From contig CAWKAV010000027.1 of NCBI GenBank assembly GCA_963847735.1, forward strand, positions 1 to 64,000: 64,000 nucleotides of DNA, in the 5' to 3' direction. This document shows, piece by piece, positions 42,707 through 51,557 of this stretch. This DNA comes from CAWKAV01 sp963847735 (GTDB lineage Bacteria > Desulfobacterota > Desulfuromonadia > Desulfuromonadales > BM103). Position numbers and translations under genes: made by a program. Within the stretch, counting starts at the first letter, position 1. Each line of letters opens with the position of its first letter. The notes under the pieces were generated by a model. That model was given only the letters and a program-made list of their open reading frames with translations. It was not told the DNA's origin and did not search any database.

Positions 42707-43957
42707 ATGTTCGATAAACTCGCCCAATTTGATCCGGAAATTGCTGCGGCAATCCGCAAGGAGACAGAACGCCAGGAGTACAGTCTGGAATTCATTGCCT
42801 CGGAAAACTTTGTCAGTGAAGAAGTTCTCGCCGCCCAGGGCTCCGTCCTTACCAACAAGTATGCCGAGGGGTACCCCGGCAAAAGATATTATGGTGGCTG
42901 TGAATTCGTTGATGTCGCTGAACAGCTGGCTATTGATCGTGCCAGGGAAATCTTTGGCGCGGAGCATGCCAATGTTCAGCCTCATTCTGGATCCCAGGCC
43001 AATATGGCGGTCTATTTTGCAGCCTGTCAGCCTGGCGATACGGTTCTGGGAATGAATCTTGCCCATGGTGGACACCTGACTCATGGCTCTCCGGTAAACT
43101 TTTCCGGCAAGCTTTTCAATATCGTACCCTATGGTCTTCGTAAAGAGACCGGCAGGATCGATTACGATGAAGTTGAGCAGTTGGCCAGACAGCATCAGCC
43201 GAAATTGATCGTGGTCGGCGCCAGCGCTTATCCTCGCACCCTTGATTTTGAAGCCTTCAGGCGTATCGCAGACCAGGTTGGAGCGACGGTCATGGTTGAC
43301 ATGGCTCATATCGCCGGCCTGGTTGCGGCAGGCGTCCATCCGACGCCGGTTCCCCACGCAGAGTATGTGACCACCACTACGCACAAAACCCTGCGCGGAC
43401 CGCGTGGTGGCATGATCCTCTGCCGTGAGGAATATGCCAAGGCCGTGAACAGCAATATTTTCCCGGGCATTCAGGGTGGACCTCTGATGCATGTGATTGC
43501 CGCCAAAGCGGTTGCGTTCAAGGAAGTCCTTGCCCCCGAGTTCAAGACTTATGCTGGTCAAGTGGTCAAAAACGCTCAGGCTCTCGCAGAAGAACTGGTG
43601 TCGCGCGGTCACAATCTGGTGTCCGGCGGGACCGACAATCACCTGATGCTGCTCGATTTCACCGGCACCGAGCTGACCGGCAAGGTCGCCGAGGCAACGC
43701 TTGAAAAAGCCGGTATCACGGTCAACAAGAATGCCGTGCCTTTTGATACCCGTTCACCTTTTGTGACCAGCGGTGTTCGCATCGGTACGCCGGCAAGCAC
43801 TACGCGCGGGCTCAAAGAGAATGAGATGCGCCAGATCGGTGCCTGGATCGATGAAGCCCTGCAGAACCTTGAAGACGGGGCGGTCCTGGCCAGGATCCGC
43901 GGTGAAATTCGTGAGCTCTGCCAACAGTTTCCTCTCTACGCGCACAGGCTCGTCTAG
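42707..43957 (+). CDS. glyA: Serine hydroxymethyltransferase
   Basis: 416 residues from ATG 42707, with GGAGG at 42691-42695. PLP enzyme making glycine and 5,10-methylene-THF from serine. Motifs: IASENFVSEEVLAAQGS, PHSGSQANMAVYFA, PLP-lysine in VTTTTHKTLRGPRGG, NKNAVPFD and TSGVRIGTPA. C1 units feed the nucleotide genes next to it. The following gene starts right at the stop. Confidence 0.97.
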   Translation: MFDKLAQFDPEIAAAIRKETERQEYSLEFIASENFVSEEVLAAQGSVLTNKYAEGYPGKRYYGGCEFVDVAEQLAIDRAREIFGAEHANVQPHSGSQANMAVYFAACQPGDTVLGMNLAHGGHLTHGSPVNFSGKLFNIVPYGLRKETGRIDYDEVEQLARQHQPKLIVVGASAYPRTLDFEAFRRIADQVGATVMVDMAHIAGLVAAGVHPTPVPHAEYVTTTTHKTLRGPRGGMILCREEYAKAVNSNIFPGIQGGPLMHVIAAKAVAFKEVLAPEFKTYAGQVVKNAQALAEELVSRGHNLVSGGTDNHLMLLDFTGTELTGKVAEATLEKAGITVNKNAVPFDTRSPFVTSGVRIGTPASTTRGLKENEMRQIGAWIDEALQNLEDGAVLARIRGEIRELCQQFPLYAHRLV

Positions 43958-44425
43958 ATGGAACGACCGTCCTGGGACGAATATTTCATGGATATCACCC
44001 GCCTGGTGGCGCGACGCTCAACCTGTATGCGTCGCCAGGTTGGCGCCGTGATGGTCAAGGATAAAAATATTCTGGCCACAGGCTATAATGGAACGCCCAG
44101 TAAAATTACCCACTGTGATGTCACCGGTTGTCTTCGCGAGCAGCTGAAGGTTCCTTCCGGTGAGCGTCATGAACTCTGTCGTGGCCTGCACGCCGAGCAG
44201 AATGCGATTATTCAGGCGGCCCGACACGGTATTAATATTGCGGATTCGGTTCTCTACTGTACGGATTCACCCTGTATCATCTGTACGAAAATGTTGATCA
44301 ATGCGGGAATCCGCAAAGTTATTTACCTGCAAGGCTATGCCGACAAACTCTCCATGGAAATGCTGGAGGAGTCCGGAATCGAGGCTTGCGCATTTGCTGA
44401 AGTAATGACTGGAGACCACTCATGA
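43958..44425 (+). CDS. Deoxycytidylate (dCMP) deaminase
   Basis: 155 residues. Converts dCMP to dUMP for thymidylate synthesis. Zinc site: HAEQNAIIQAA and SPCIICTKMLINAGI; the family-specific RPSWDEYFMDITRLVARRSTC and GYNGTPS are present. ATG follows the glyA TAG directly; the end overlaps nrdR (ATGA). Related to ComEB/Dctd. Confidence 0.94.
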   Translation: MERPSWDEYFMDITRLVARRSTCMRRQVGAVMVKDKNILATGYNGTPSKITHCDVTGCLREQLKVPSGERHELCRGLHAEQNAIIQAARHGINIADSVLYCTDSPCIICTKMLINAGIRKVIYLQGYADKLSMEMLEESGIEACAFAEVMTGDHS

Positions 44426-44886
44426 AATGTCCATTCTGTAGTCATGACGACACCCGTGTCGTCGACTCCCGTCTTGGTAAAGAGGGTAACAATATTCGCA
44501 GGCGCCGTGAATGTGTCGATTGCGAACGGCGCTTCACGACCTACGAGCGGGTCGAGGAGACTTTGCCTCTGGTTATAAAAAAGGATGGTCGCAGAGAAGT
44601 CTTTGATCGCCAAAAGATTATTTCCGGTATTCAGAGAGCCTGTGAAAAACGACCTGTTTCAATTGCTGCTATAGAAAAAGTTGCTGACCAGATGGAGGTC
44701 GCACTGCAGGAAAGTGGTGAAAAGGAGATTCCAGCCAGTCGCATCGGTGAATCTATTATGGCCGCTTTGCAGGCTCTTGACGAAGTTGCTTATGTCCGTT
44801 TTGCGTCCGTTTACCGCCAGTTCCGAGATATCAACGAATTTATGTCTGAATTGACTGATATCCTGGCCAAAGGTACTGCTAAATAG
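44422..44886 (+). CDS. nrdR: Transcriptional repressor NrdR
   Basis: 154 residues. Represses ribonucleotide reductase genes according to ATP/dATP. N-terminal zinc ribbon MKCPFCSHDDTRVVDSR with CVDCERRFTTYERVE, then an ATP-cone domain (about 49-139; KKDGRREVFDRQKIISGI). Overlaps the dCMP deaminase gene by four bases, a clear operon. No NrdR box was looked for genome-wide. Confidence 0.96.
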   Translation: MKCPFCSHDDTRVVDSRLGKEGNNIRRRRECVDCERRFTTYERVEETLPLVIKKDGRREVFDRQKIISGIQRACEKRPVSIAAIEKVADQMEVALQESGEKEIPASRIGESIMAALQALDEVAYVRFASVYRQFRDINEFMSELTDILAKGTAK

Positions 44887-44940
44887 TGTTCACCCGGAAG
44901 CTTCCGGTTCCCGCCTACCGGTGACGCATTGCGAGCCGAT

Positions 44941-46053
44941 ATGACAACCCAGTCAGAACAATTCATGCAAAAAGCAATAGAGCTTGCCCGCAAAGGTCTG
45001 GGGAGAACTGCACCCAATCCTCCGGTTGGAGCCGTGCTGGTGCGTGATGGCAAGGTCGTCGGAGAGGGCTTCCATCCTGCGGCCGGTCAGCCGCACGCAG
45101 AAATATTCGCCTTGCATGACGCTGGTGATCTGGCCCGGGGCGCGACCCTTTATGTCACTCTGGAACCCTGCTGTCATCATGGGCGGACCGGTCCCTGCAC
45201 CGAAGCGTTGATCTCTGCCGGCATCAAGAAAGTTTTTGTGGGCGTGCAGGATCCGAATCCACAGGTTGCCGGCAAGGGTGTCATGCGTTTGCGGGAAGCC
45301 GGAGTCGAGGTCGTTTGTAATCTTGTCATGGATGAGTGCCAGACGTTGATAGCACCCTTTGCCAAACATCTATCCAGTGGTTTGCCTTATGTTGTCTTCA
45401 AGGCAGCGATGACTCTGGATGGGCAAACGGCAACCGGCAATGGTGATTCACGCTGGATTTCCTGTGCTGCGAGTCGCGAGATGGTCCATCACCTCAGGAA
45501 CCAGGTTGATGGCGTCATGGTCGGCTCAGGGACCGTCAAGCATGACAACCCACGTCTGACAACCAGACTTGCCGTGAACGGCCGTGATCCGGTTCGTATT
45601 GTGTTCGATGGCAAACTGGAGACTTCACCGCAGTCAACGGTGTATTGTCAAAAATCAGAGGCAAGAACCATTCTGGTGACTTCTGCCGAACAGGGTGAAG
45701 AGGCTTTGCAACCGTACCGGGCCGCCGGTGTGGAGGTTCTGCAGGTCCCACCAACCGCTGATGGCCTGGACTTGCATGGAGCTCTTCTTGAACTTGGCAA
45801 AAGAAATTTTCAGTATCTCTTGCTGGAGGGTGGCAGCGTCCTTGGCGGAGCGATGATGCGGGCGGGGTTGGTGGATCGCGTCATGATATTTGTGGCCCCG
45901 AAACTGCTCTGTGGCGTCGGGCGCAACTTGTTGGATGGTGATGGCGTTGCTACAATCGAAGAGTCCCGCAGGTTGATCAATTTGCGAGCGCGCCAGATTG
46001 ATACGGATATCCTGTTAGAAGGGGAGGTGCAGCATGTTCACCGGCCTGATTGA
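44941..46053 (+). CDS. ribD: Riboflavin biosynthesis deaminase/reductase
   Basis: 370 residues from ATG 44941. Two domains: deaminase (about 1-145; PNPPVGAVLV, HAEIFAL, LEPCCHHGRTGPCTEALI) and reductase (about 148-365; FKAAMTLDGQTATGNGDSRWI, LLLEGGSVLGGAM). Carries out the second and third steps of riboflavin synthesis. No FMN riboswitch fits in the 54-bp gap after nrdR; that gap contains only the palindrome CCGGAAGCTTCCGG at 44894-44907. Overlaps ribE by 20 bases. Confidence 0.96.
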   Translation: MTTQSEQFMQKAIELARKGLGRTAPNPPVGAVLVRDGKVVGEGFHPAAGQPHAEIFALHDAGDLARGATLYVTLEPCCHHGRTGPCTEALISAGIKKVFVGVQDPNPQVAGKGVMRLREAGVEVVCNLVMDECQTLIAPFAKHLSSGLPYVVFKAAMTLDGQTATGNGDSRWISCAASREMVHHLRNQVDGVMVGSGTVKHDNPRLTTRLAVNGRDPVRIVFDGKLETSPQSTVYCQKSEARTILVTSAEQGEEALQPYRAAGVEVLQVPPTADGLDLHGALLELGKRNFQYLLLEGGSVLGGAMMRAGLVDRVMIFVAPKLLCGVGRNLLDGDGVATIEESRRLINLRARQIDTDILLEGEVQHVHRPD

Positions 46054-46681
46054 AGACCTTGGCATATTGCGCGATATCCGCACCGGATCTGACCAGGCTC
46101 GATTGACTGTTGCGACCGGTCTGCCGATGGCGGAGCTCAGCCTGGGTGAGAGTATTGCCGTCAATGGTGTCTGCCTGACAGTGACGTCTTTCGGCGACGG
46201 CGTTTTCGCGGCTGATGTCTCTCCGGAAACCCTCGATTGCACAACCCTGGGGCGACTCTCACGCGGGACCAGGGTTAACCTTGAACGCGCCTTGCGCCTC
46301 TCCGATCGACTGGGAGGACATCTGGTCACCGGTCATATCGACGGTCAGGCCCGTCTCATTGAACGTCGTCAGGATGGCAATGCCTGGCGTTTTGCATTTC
46401 AGGCCGATACGAGCGTCATCTCCCTGCTTGTCGCAAAAGGCAGCGTTGCCATTGACGGCGTCAGCCTGACGGTTAATGAAGTGACCGGGTCTTCTTTCTC
46501 ATTGGCGATTATCCCGCACACGATAAGATTGACAACCTTACAGGATCGCAGAATCGGTGAAGACGTTAATGTCGAAACGGATCTGATAGGTAAATATGTT
46601 GCGAAATTTGTCCAGGATGGAACCTCAGCAAAACCACGAGAAGTGACGATGGATCTCCTTGCCAAGAGTGGCTTTTTGTGA
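46034..46681 (+). CDS. ribE: Riboflavin synthase, alpha subunit
   Basis: 215 residues, two similar lumazine-binding barrels: MFTGLIEDLG...ESIAVNGVCLTV and HLVTGHIDGQA...VAIDGVSLTV. Makes riboflavin from two molecules of 6,7-dimethyl-8-ribityllumazine. Start lies inside ribD; GGGGAGG precedes the ATG. Confidence 0.96.
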   Translation: MFTGLIEDLGILRDIRTGSDQARLTVATGLPMAELSLGESIAVNGVCLTVTSFGDGVFAADVSPETLDCTTLGRLSRGTRVNLERALRLSDRLGGHLVTGHIDGQARLIERRQDGNAWRFAFQADTSVISLLVAKGSVAIDGVSLTVNEVTGSSFSLAIIPHTIRLTTLQDRRIGEDVNVETDLIGKYVAKFVQDGTSAKPREVTMDLLAKSGFL

Positions 46682-46726
46682 GATATTTTCAAGTCTTGCT
46701 GAATAATTAGACAATCAGGGATTATT

Positions 46727-47932
46727 ATGCCGTTAGATCGTGTCAAAGATGCACTTGAAGATATTCGCCAAGGCAAAATGGTCATTCTGGTTGATGATGA
46801 GGATCGTGAGAATGAAGGCGATCTTTGCATGGCCGCAGAAATGGTCACCGCTGAAGCCGTGAATTTTATGGCCAGGGAAGGGCGTGGCCTGATCTGTCTG
46901 ACCCTGACTGAAGAACGCGCTGATCATCTCGGCCTGCCACTGATGGTCCAGGAAAATTCTTCCTCTTTTGGTACGGCGTTTACGGTCTCAATTGAGGCGC
47001 GTCGAGGTGTAACCACAGGCATCTCTGCAGCAGATCGCGCCCTCACGATTCAGGTTGCCATAGCCGATGCAACCACGGCGCAGGACCTGGCCCGTCCGGG
47101 GCATGTCTTCCCGCTCCGCGCTAAAAAAGGCGGGGTCATGGTGCGGGCCGGGCAGACCGAGGGCTCTGTCGATCTTGCGCGACTGGCCGGTCTGAAGCCG
47201 GCCGGTATGATCTGCGAAATCATGAATGATGACGGTACCATGGCGCGCATGCCTGAACTTCGCAAGTTTGCAGAAAAACACCAGCTGCGCATTGTTGCAA
47301 TTGCCGATATGGTAGCCTATCGGATGCGCAAGGAGTTGCTGATTACGCGCGCTGCTATGACCCGTCTGCCGACCCAGTCCGGTGGCGAATTCCAAGCCAT
47401 TGTTTATGATAACGCCGTCGACAAGTGCCAGCATCTGGCACTCTACAAAGGAGAGATCAGCTCTGACAAACCGCTGCTGGTCAGAGTCCACTCCGAATGC
47501 CTGACCGGAGACGTGTTCGGCTCGGAACGTTGTGATTGCGGCGAGCAGTTGCACGCAGCCATGCGTATGATTGAAGCGGAGGGTGCTGGCGTTATTCTGT
47601 ACATGCGCCAGGAAGGGCGTGGCATCGGCCTCGTCAATAAACTCAAAGCGTATAACCTGCAGGATGAAGGGCACGATACCGTTGAAGCCAATGAGGTGCT
47701 TGGCTTCCAGGCCGACCTGCGTGATTACGGGATCGGTGCCCAGATTTTGAATGAGCTTGGCGTACGCAAAATCCGCCTTTTGACCAATAACCCGCGCAAG
47801 ATTATCGGTCTTGAAGGTTATGGCCTGGAGATCGTTGAACGGGTCGCGATTGAGGTGCCTGCCAACAAGAGCAATCTGAAATACCTCAAGACCAAGCAGG
47901 AAAAGTTGGGTCACTTGCTTGAAAATTTATAG
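46727..47932 (+). CDS. ribBA: Bifunctional DHBP synthase / GTP cyclohydrolase II
   Basis: 401 residues. N-terminal 3,4-dihydroxy-2-butanone-4-phosphate synthase (about 1-205; VILVDDEDRENEGDL, RRGVTTGISAADRALT, HVFPLRAKKGG) and C-terminal GTP cyclohydrolase II (about 206-398; VHSECLTGDVFGSERCDCG, zinc cysteines; MRQEGRGIGL). Supplies both precursors for riboflavin. Middle gene of ribD-ribE-ribBA-ribH. Confidence 0.96.
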   Translation: MPLDRVKDALEDIRQGKMVILVDDEDRENEGDLCMAAEMVTAEAVNFMAREGRGLICLTLTEERADHLGLPLMVQENSSSFGTAFTVSIEARRGVTTGISAADRALTIQVAIADATTAQDLARPGHVFPLRAKKGGVMVRAGQTEGSVDLARLAGLKPAGMICEIMNDDGTMARMPELRKFAEKHQLRIVAIADMVAYRMRKELLITRAAMTRLPTQSGGEFQAIVYDNAVDKCQHLALYKGEISSDKPLLVRVHSECLTGDVFGSERCDCGEQLHAAMRMIEAEGAGVILYMRQEGRGIGLVNKLKAYNLQDEGHDTVEANEVLGFQADLRDYGIGAQILNELGVRKIRLLTNNPRKIIGLEGYGLEIVERVAIEVPANKSNLKYLKTKQEKLGHLLENL

Positions 47933-47977
47933 TTTCGGGGCAGATCGTTCCGGACCATGTTTAACGGGAGGCCAGAG

Positions 47978-48442
47978 ATGCCGAAAATTATTGAAGGAAA
48001 ACTTGATGCCAAGGGGCTGCGCGTTGGCTTGCTGGTGAGCCGGTTCAATAGTTTTATCAGCGAACGTCTTGTCGAAGGTGCCGTCGATGCACTTTTACGT
48101 CACGGAGCCGAGCCTGAGGAGATCAGTGTTGTCAGAGTCCCGGGAGCTTACGAAATTCCGCCAGCGGCTAAAAGGATGGCCGATTCCGGTCGCTATGATG
48201 CAATTGTCTGTCTCGGTGCGGTTATTCGTGGTGCAACTCCGCATTTTGATTATGTCAGCGCCGAAGTCTCCAAGGGGGTTGCCTCTGTTTCCCTCGAGTC
48301 AGGTATCCCGGTCGCCTTTGGAGTGTTGACCACGGACACCATAGAGCAGGCCATTGAACGCGCGGGCAGCAAAGCGGGCAACAAGGGCTTTGATGCGGCG
48401 ATGGCTGCCATTGAAATGGCTAATCTCTACAAGGCGCTATAA
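47978..48442 (+). CDS. ribH: 6,7-Dimethyl-8-ribityllumazine synthase
   Basis: 154 residues from ATG 47978, with GGGAGG six bases upstream. Joins the two branches of riboflavin synthesis. Motifs: LLVSRFNSFISERLVEGA, VRVPGAYEIPPAAKRMA, CLGAVIRGATPHFDYV, PVAFGVLTTDTIEQAIERAG. Ends seven bases before nusB, the classic ribH-nusB pair. Confidence 0.97.
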   Translation: MPKIIEGKLDAKGLRVGLLVSRFNSFISERLVEGAVDALLRHGAEPEEISVVRVPGAYEIPPAAKRMADSGRYDAIVCLGAVIRGATPHFDYVSAEVSKGVASVSLESGIPVAFGVLTTDTIEQAIERAGSKAGNKGFDAAMAAIEMANLYKAL

Positions 48443-48448
48443 CTGAAA

Positions 48449-48922
48449 ATGGCACGCGGAATCAGACGTCAAGGGCGCGAAATGGCCCTGAAATTACTCT
48501 ACAGTCTGGCAGACCATGAAGGGGGGTCTCTTGATCATGTGTTGGGTGATTTCTGGGAAAACTTCCGGTTCCGTAATGATGTCCTCGGCGAAGTGGTCGA
48601 AGACGAGTCGACGCTGTTGCAACCTGAAGTCAGACAGTTCTCCGAGCTCCTGGTCCGTGGTGTGACCGAGAATCTCGAACGGATTGACCAGGAACTTAAC
48701 TCGTATTCAACCAATTGGGCTCTTGACCGTATGGCGAGAGTTGATCTGGCTATTCTGAGGCTGGCAGCGTTTGAGCTGATGTATAGCCCGGATGTTCCGC
48801 ATAATGTCGTGATCAATGAGGCCATTGAACTCGGCAAACGCTTTGGCACCTTGGAAACGTCATCCTTCATCAATGGTGTTCTGGATCACCTCGCACAACA
48901 ACACCGAACCCTGTTGCCATGA
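48449..48922 (+). CDS. nusB: Transcription antitermination factor NusB
   Basis: 157 residues, all-helical. Binds boxA RNA with S10 (NusE) for rRNA antitermination. RRQGREMALKLLYSLADHE at the start and RMARVDLAILRLAAFELMY with NVVINEAIELGKRFGT near the end are typical. The stop overlaps the next gene (ATGA). Confidence 0.95.
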   Translation: MARGIRRQGREMALKLLYSLADHEGGSLDHVLGDFWENFRFRNDVLGEVVEDESTLLQPEVRQFSELLVRGVTENLERIDQELNSYSTNWALDRMARVDLAILRLAAFELMYSPDVPHNVVINEAIELGKRFGTLETSSFINGVLDHLAQQHRTLLP

Positions 48923-49380
48923 TTCCCTCGGAGAGAGTGGCCCTTTCTGCTGATGCCCTGCCCGGTGAAGCTGTCGTGGCGCTCTATTTTTCAGATCAAC
49001 GGCCTCTTGATGGGCCTGCCGCACTCCTGGACTGGCGCCTGGATGGGCAGTTGACCAGGATGCTTCTTGACAAAGAGGTTGGTGGCCGCGCCGGAGAACA
49101 CGTGATGTTGCAGAATAATGGCAAACTTCATGTGGATTGGATTCTTTTCGTCGGTGGCGGCAAGTGGCATGGTCTCTGTACGGACACTCATGCCTCCCTG
49201 GTCAGGCATATGCTGAGTGTTGCCAGCCGGGCTGGTTTTAAAGATGTGTCCCTGGCATTCACACCGCATGATGAGATGGGCCCCGAAGATTTGCAGCTAC
49301 AGATCAACGATGCCCTGCGGCTCGAGGGGACAGGGATAGAAGTGTGTCGCTTTTCGTGTGAAGCGGCTGTTTCAGTTTAG
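48919..49380 (+). CDS. Protein resembling the N-terminal domain of M17 leucyl aminopeptidase
   Basis: 153 residues, coupled to nusB by ATGA. GEAVVALYFSDQRPLDGPAALLDWRLDGQLTRML resembles the macro-like N-terminal domain of M17 peptidases (given in part), followed by ILFVGGGKW in place of the usual LVGLGK. The peptidase domain with its metal site is absent, so no enzyme activity is expected. It may be a binding protein. The match is by eye and moderate. Confidence 0.6.
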   Translation: MIPSERVALSADALPGEAVVALYFSDQRPLDGPAALLDWRLDGQLTRMLLDKEVGGRAGEHVMLQNNGKLHVDWILFVGGGKWHGLCTDTHASLVRHMLSVASRAGFKDVSLAFTPHDEMGPEDLQLQINDALRLEGTGIEVCRFSCEAAVSV

Positions 49381-49426
49381 GTGGGCGGCGTTGACGCCCC
49401 TTAGTCTTTTTGAAAAGGTTCGTGAC

Positions 49427-50737
49427 ATGAAGAATATCAAAGTTGGATTGCTCGGTTTCGGAACGGTCGGCACCGGTGTCGTGAGAGTTATGCAACAGAA
49501 CCAGGCCCTGATGGCCAGCCGCCTTGGCGCGAGCGTTGAACTGGCACGAATCGCTGATCTTGATACTGCGACTGACCGTGGGGTAACGCTTGCTCCCGGT
49601 CTATTGACTGATAATGCGCAGGCTCTTCTGAATGATCCCGATATAGACATCGTCATCGAGTTGATCGGTGGTTATGAACCCGCACGCACCTTTGTGCTTC
49701 AGGCAATCCGCAACGGTAAACATGTCGTGACTGCCAACAAGGCCCTGCTTGCCATCCACGGCGAGGAAATTTTCAGTGCCGCAGAGGAGGCAGGGGTCAG
49801 CGTCATGTTCGAGGCCTCGGTCGGCGGTGGAATTCCGGTGATTTCGGCCATCAAGGAAAATCTCGGCACCAACAACTTCTCTGCGATTTACGGCATCCTT
49901 AACGGCACCTGCAATTATATCCTGACAAAAATGGATGAAGAGGGGGCCGGTTTTTCCGAAGTGCTGGCAGATGCCCAGAAGCAGGGTTACGCAGAAGCGG
50001 ATCCGACCTTTGACATTGAAGGGATCGACACTGCCCACAAGCTTGCCCTGCTGCTCAGCCTCTGTTTCGGCACAAAGGTTGATTTCAACCAGATCTATAC
50101 CGAAGGCATCAGCAAGGTGACCGCGCTTGATATCGAATATGCACGCGATTTCGGCTACAAGCTTAAATTGCTTGCGATCGGCAAGCGTGACGGTGATCTG
50201 ATTGAGGCCCGGGTGCATCCCACCATGATTCCCGCAGATTATTCCCTGTCTGCGATCAGCGGTGTCTTCAACAGCGTCCGCCTGGTCGGCGATTTCTCAG
50301 GGCCGGTTATGTTCTCCGGATTCGGTGCCGGAAGGGATGCGACCGCCAGCGCTGTTATGGGTGATGTCCTGTCGATTGCCCGAGATATGAAAAGCAGTTC
50401 CGGCATCAGGACGCCGGCCCTCGGTTGTCGGCAGGGGCAGCTGGCTTGCTACAAAATCAAGCCAATGGAACAAATTTTTACCCACTATTATCTGAGGTTC
50501 ACTGTCAAGGACCAGCCCGGTGTTCTGGGTCAGATAGCCAGCATCCTAGGCAAGCACGAAATCAGCATCGAATCAATGATTCAGCCTCATCGTCACACCG
50601 CAGAAGCTGTGCCGATCGTCTTTATGACTCATGTGGCGAAAGAGCGTAACGTGGTTGCTGCCTTGGTAGAAATTAATCAGTTGGATGTGATTCAGAAAGA
50701 GACGCTGCTGATTCGTGTTGAGGAGAATCTGGAATAG
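49427..50737 (+). CDS. hom: Homoserine dehydrogenase
   Basis: 436 residues from ATG 49427. Reduces aspartate semialdehyde to homoserine, leading to threonine and methionine. NAD(P) site VGLLGFGTVGTGVV, catalytic region NGTCNYILTKM, YAEADPTFDIEGIDTAHKLALL and the C-terminal ACT domain (about 350-430; YYLRFTVKDQPGVLGQIA). Feedback by threonine through ACT is usual for this form. metY nearby on the minus strand continues the methionine branch. Confidence 0.96.
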   Translation: MKNIKVGLLGFGTVGTGVVRVMQQNQALMASRLGASVELARIADLDTATDRGVTLAPGLLTDNAQALLNDPDIDIVIELIGGYEPARTFVLQAIRNGKHVVTANKALLAIHGEEIFSAAEEAGVSVMFEASVGGGIPVISAIKENLGTNNFSAIYGILNGTCNYILTKMDEEGAGFSEVLADAQKQGYAEADPTFDIEGIDTAHKLALLLSLCFGTKVDFNQIYTEGISKVTALDIEYARDFGYKLKLLAIGKRDGDLIEARVHPTMIPADYSLSAISGVFNSVRLVGDFSGPVMFSGFGAGRDATASAVMGDVLSIARDMKSSSGIRTPALGCRQGQLACYKIKPMEQIFTHYYLRFTVKDQPGVLGQIASILGKHEISIESMIQPHRHTAEAVPIVFMTHVAKERNVVAALVEINQLDVIQKETLLIRVEENLE

Positions 50738-50756
50738 GTGGGTGCAAAAGTCTCGT

Positions 50757-50789
50757 GGTTTGTGGTTAATGATTCCTTAACCCCGAACC
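50757..50789. terminator. Imperfect hairpin between convergent hom and trmL
   Basis: GGTT-tgt-GGTTAA pairs with TTAACC-ccg-AACC around an internal loop. No T tract, so only a weak candidate for a two-way terminator. Confidence 0.35.
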
Positions 50790-50804
50790 CTGAGCCAAAT
50801 CCAC

Positions 50805-51269
50805 TTATCCTCCCAGTTGCCCGGTCTGCCGCAGCGCCTCGTAAAGAATGATTCCGGCCGCCGTGGAAAGATTCAGGCTGCGGACAGCCGGGCCGCGGAT
50901 TGGAATGCGAATTGAGTGATCGGCATTAAGCCGCAAAAGTTCTTCAGAAAGCCCCAGCGTTTCCTTACCGAAAACCAGCAAGTCCCCCGGCCTGAAGTCA
51001 GCTTCAGTGTAGCTTTTGGCGGCTTTTTTTGAGGTATACCAGAAACGTCCCTCCGGGAAGCTTGCCTGCAATTCAACCAGATCTGTCCATTGACGAACGT
51101 CCACCGCGCTCCAGTAATCAAGTCCCGCCCGTTTCAAATGTTTGTCGTCAATGGAAAAACCGAGCTTGCCAACCAGGTGCAAAACGGTGCCAGTTGCGGC
51201 ACAGAGTCGTGCAATATTACCGGTGTTCGGTGGAATTTCAGGCTCAATAAGAACAATATGAAATGACAT
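50805..51269 (-). CDS. trmL: tRNA (cytidine/uridine-34 2'-O)-methyltransferase TrmL
   Basis: 154 residues, SPOUT fold with the knot motifs IVLIEPEIPPNTGNIARLCAAT, LVFGKETLGLSEELL and IPIRGPAVRSLNLSTAAGIILYEALRQ (in parts). Methylates the wobble base of tRNA-Leu isoacceptors in E. coli. Starts 12 bases after a decayed acyltransferase frame on the same strand. Confidence 0.93.
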   Translation of the reverse strand: MSFHIVLIEPEIPPNTGNIARLCAATGTVLHLVGKLGFSIDDKHLKRAGLDYWSAVDVRQWTDLVELQASFPEGRFWYTSKKAAKSYTEADFRPGDLLVFGKETLGLSEELLRLNADHSIRIPIRGPAVRSLNLSTAAGIILYEALRQTGQLGG

Positions 51270-51280
51270 GACGATGAGGA

Positions 51281-51442
51281 TTACTTTTCACAGCAAGGCC
51301 GCCAGCGGCGGTGGAGCCAGAACCACTGGCTGTTCTCAGGCCGACGATAGGAGAACGCCGTGATTAGCGGTCTCTGAAGAGCTCTGACCAGCGTCGCAAT
51401 ACAGATAAAGGGAATATATTCCAGCCAGTTGCGTATAAACAT
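51281..51442 (-). pseudogene. Internally deleted lipid A acyltransferase (LpxL/HtrB-like) remnant
   Basis: A 53-codon frame from ATG 51442. The first part, MFIRNWLEYIPFICIATLVR, resembles the start of LpxL-type acyltransferases, and the end, ENSQWFWLHRRWRP, resembles their conserved C-terminal (QWFWxHRRWK). The roughly 240 residues normally between, including the HxxxxD active site, are missing, yet the frame is kept. The product cannot be an active enzyme. Assigned by eye from the two ends; a short unrelated protein cannot be excluded. Confidence 0.5.
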
Positions 51443-51506
51443 GCGTCCTGAAAACATCTGTTTTTGGTGAGGAGAAGATAGCACGGGTCATGCCGATGAG
51501 CAAAAG

Positions 51507-51540
51507 AAAAGCGGGCGAAAATGCCCGCTTTTCAATGTTG
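51507..51540 (-). terminator. Intrinsic terminator after metY
   Basis: AAAAGCGGGC-GAAAAT-GCCCGCTTTT (51507-51532), perfect 10-bp stem; on the minus strand it runs into TTTTCTTTTG. Separates metY from the acyltransferase remnant. Confidence 0.88.
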
Positions 51541-51557
51541 AATTTAGAGATAAACGA

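Noticed and set aside
44887..44940. FMN riboswitch before ribD
   Set aside because: The gap is only 54 bp and lacks the conserved RFN elements; the palindrome CCGGAAGCTTCCGG there is too small.
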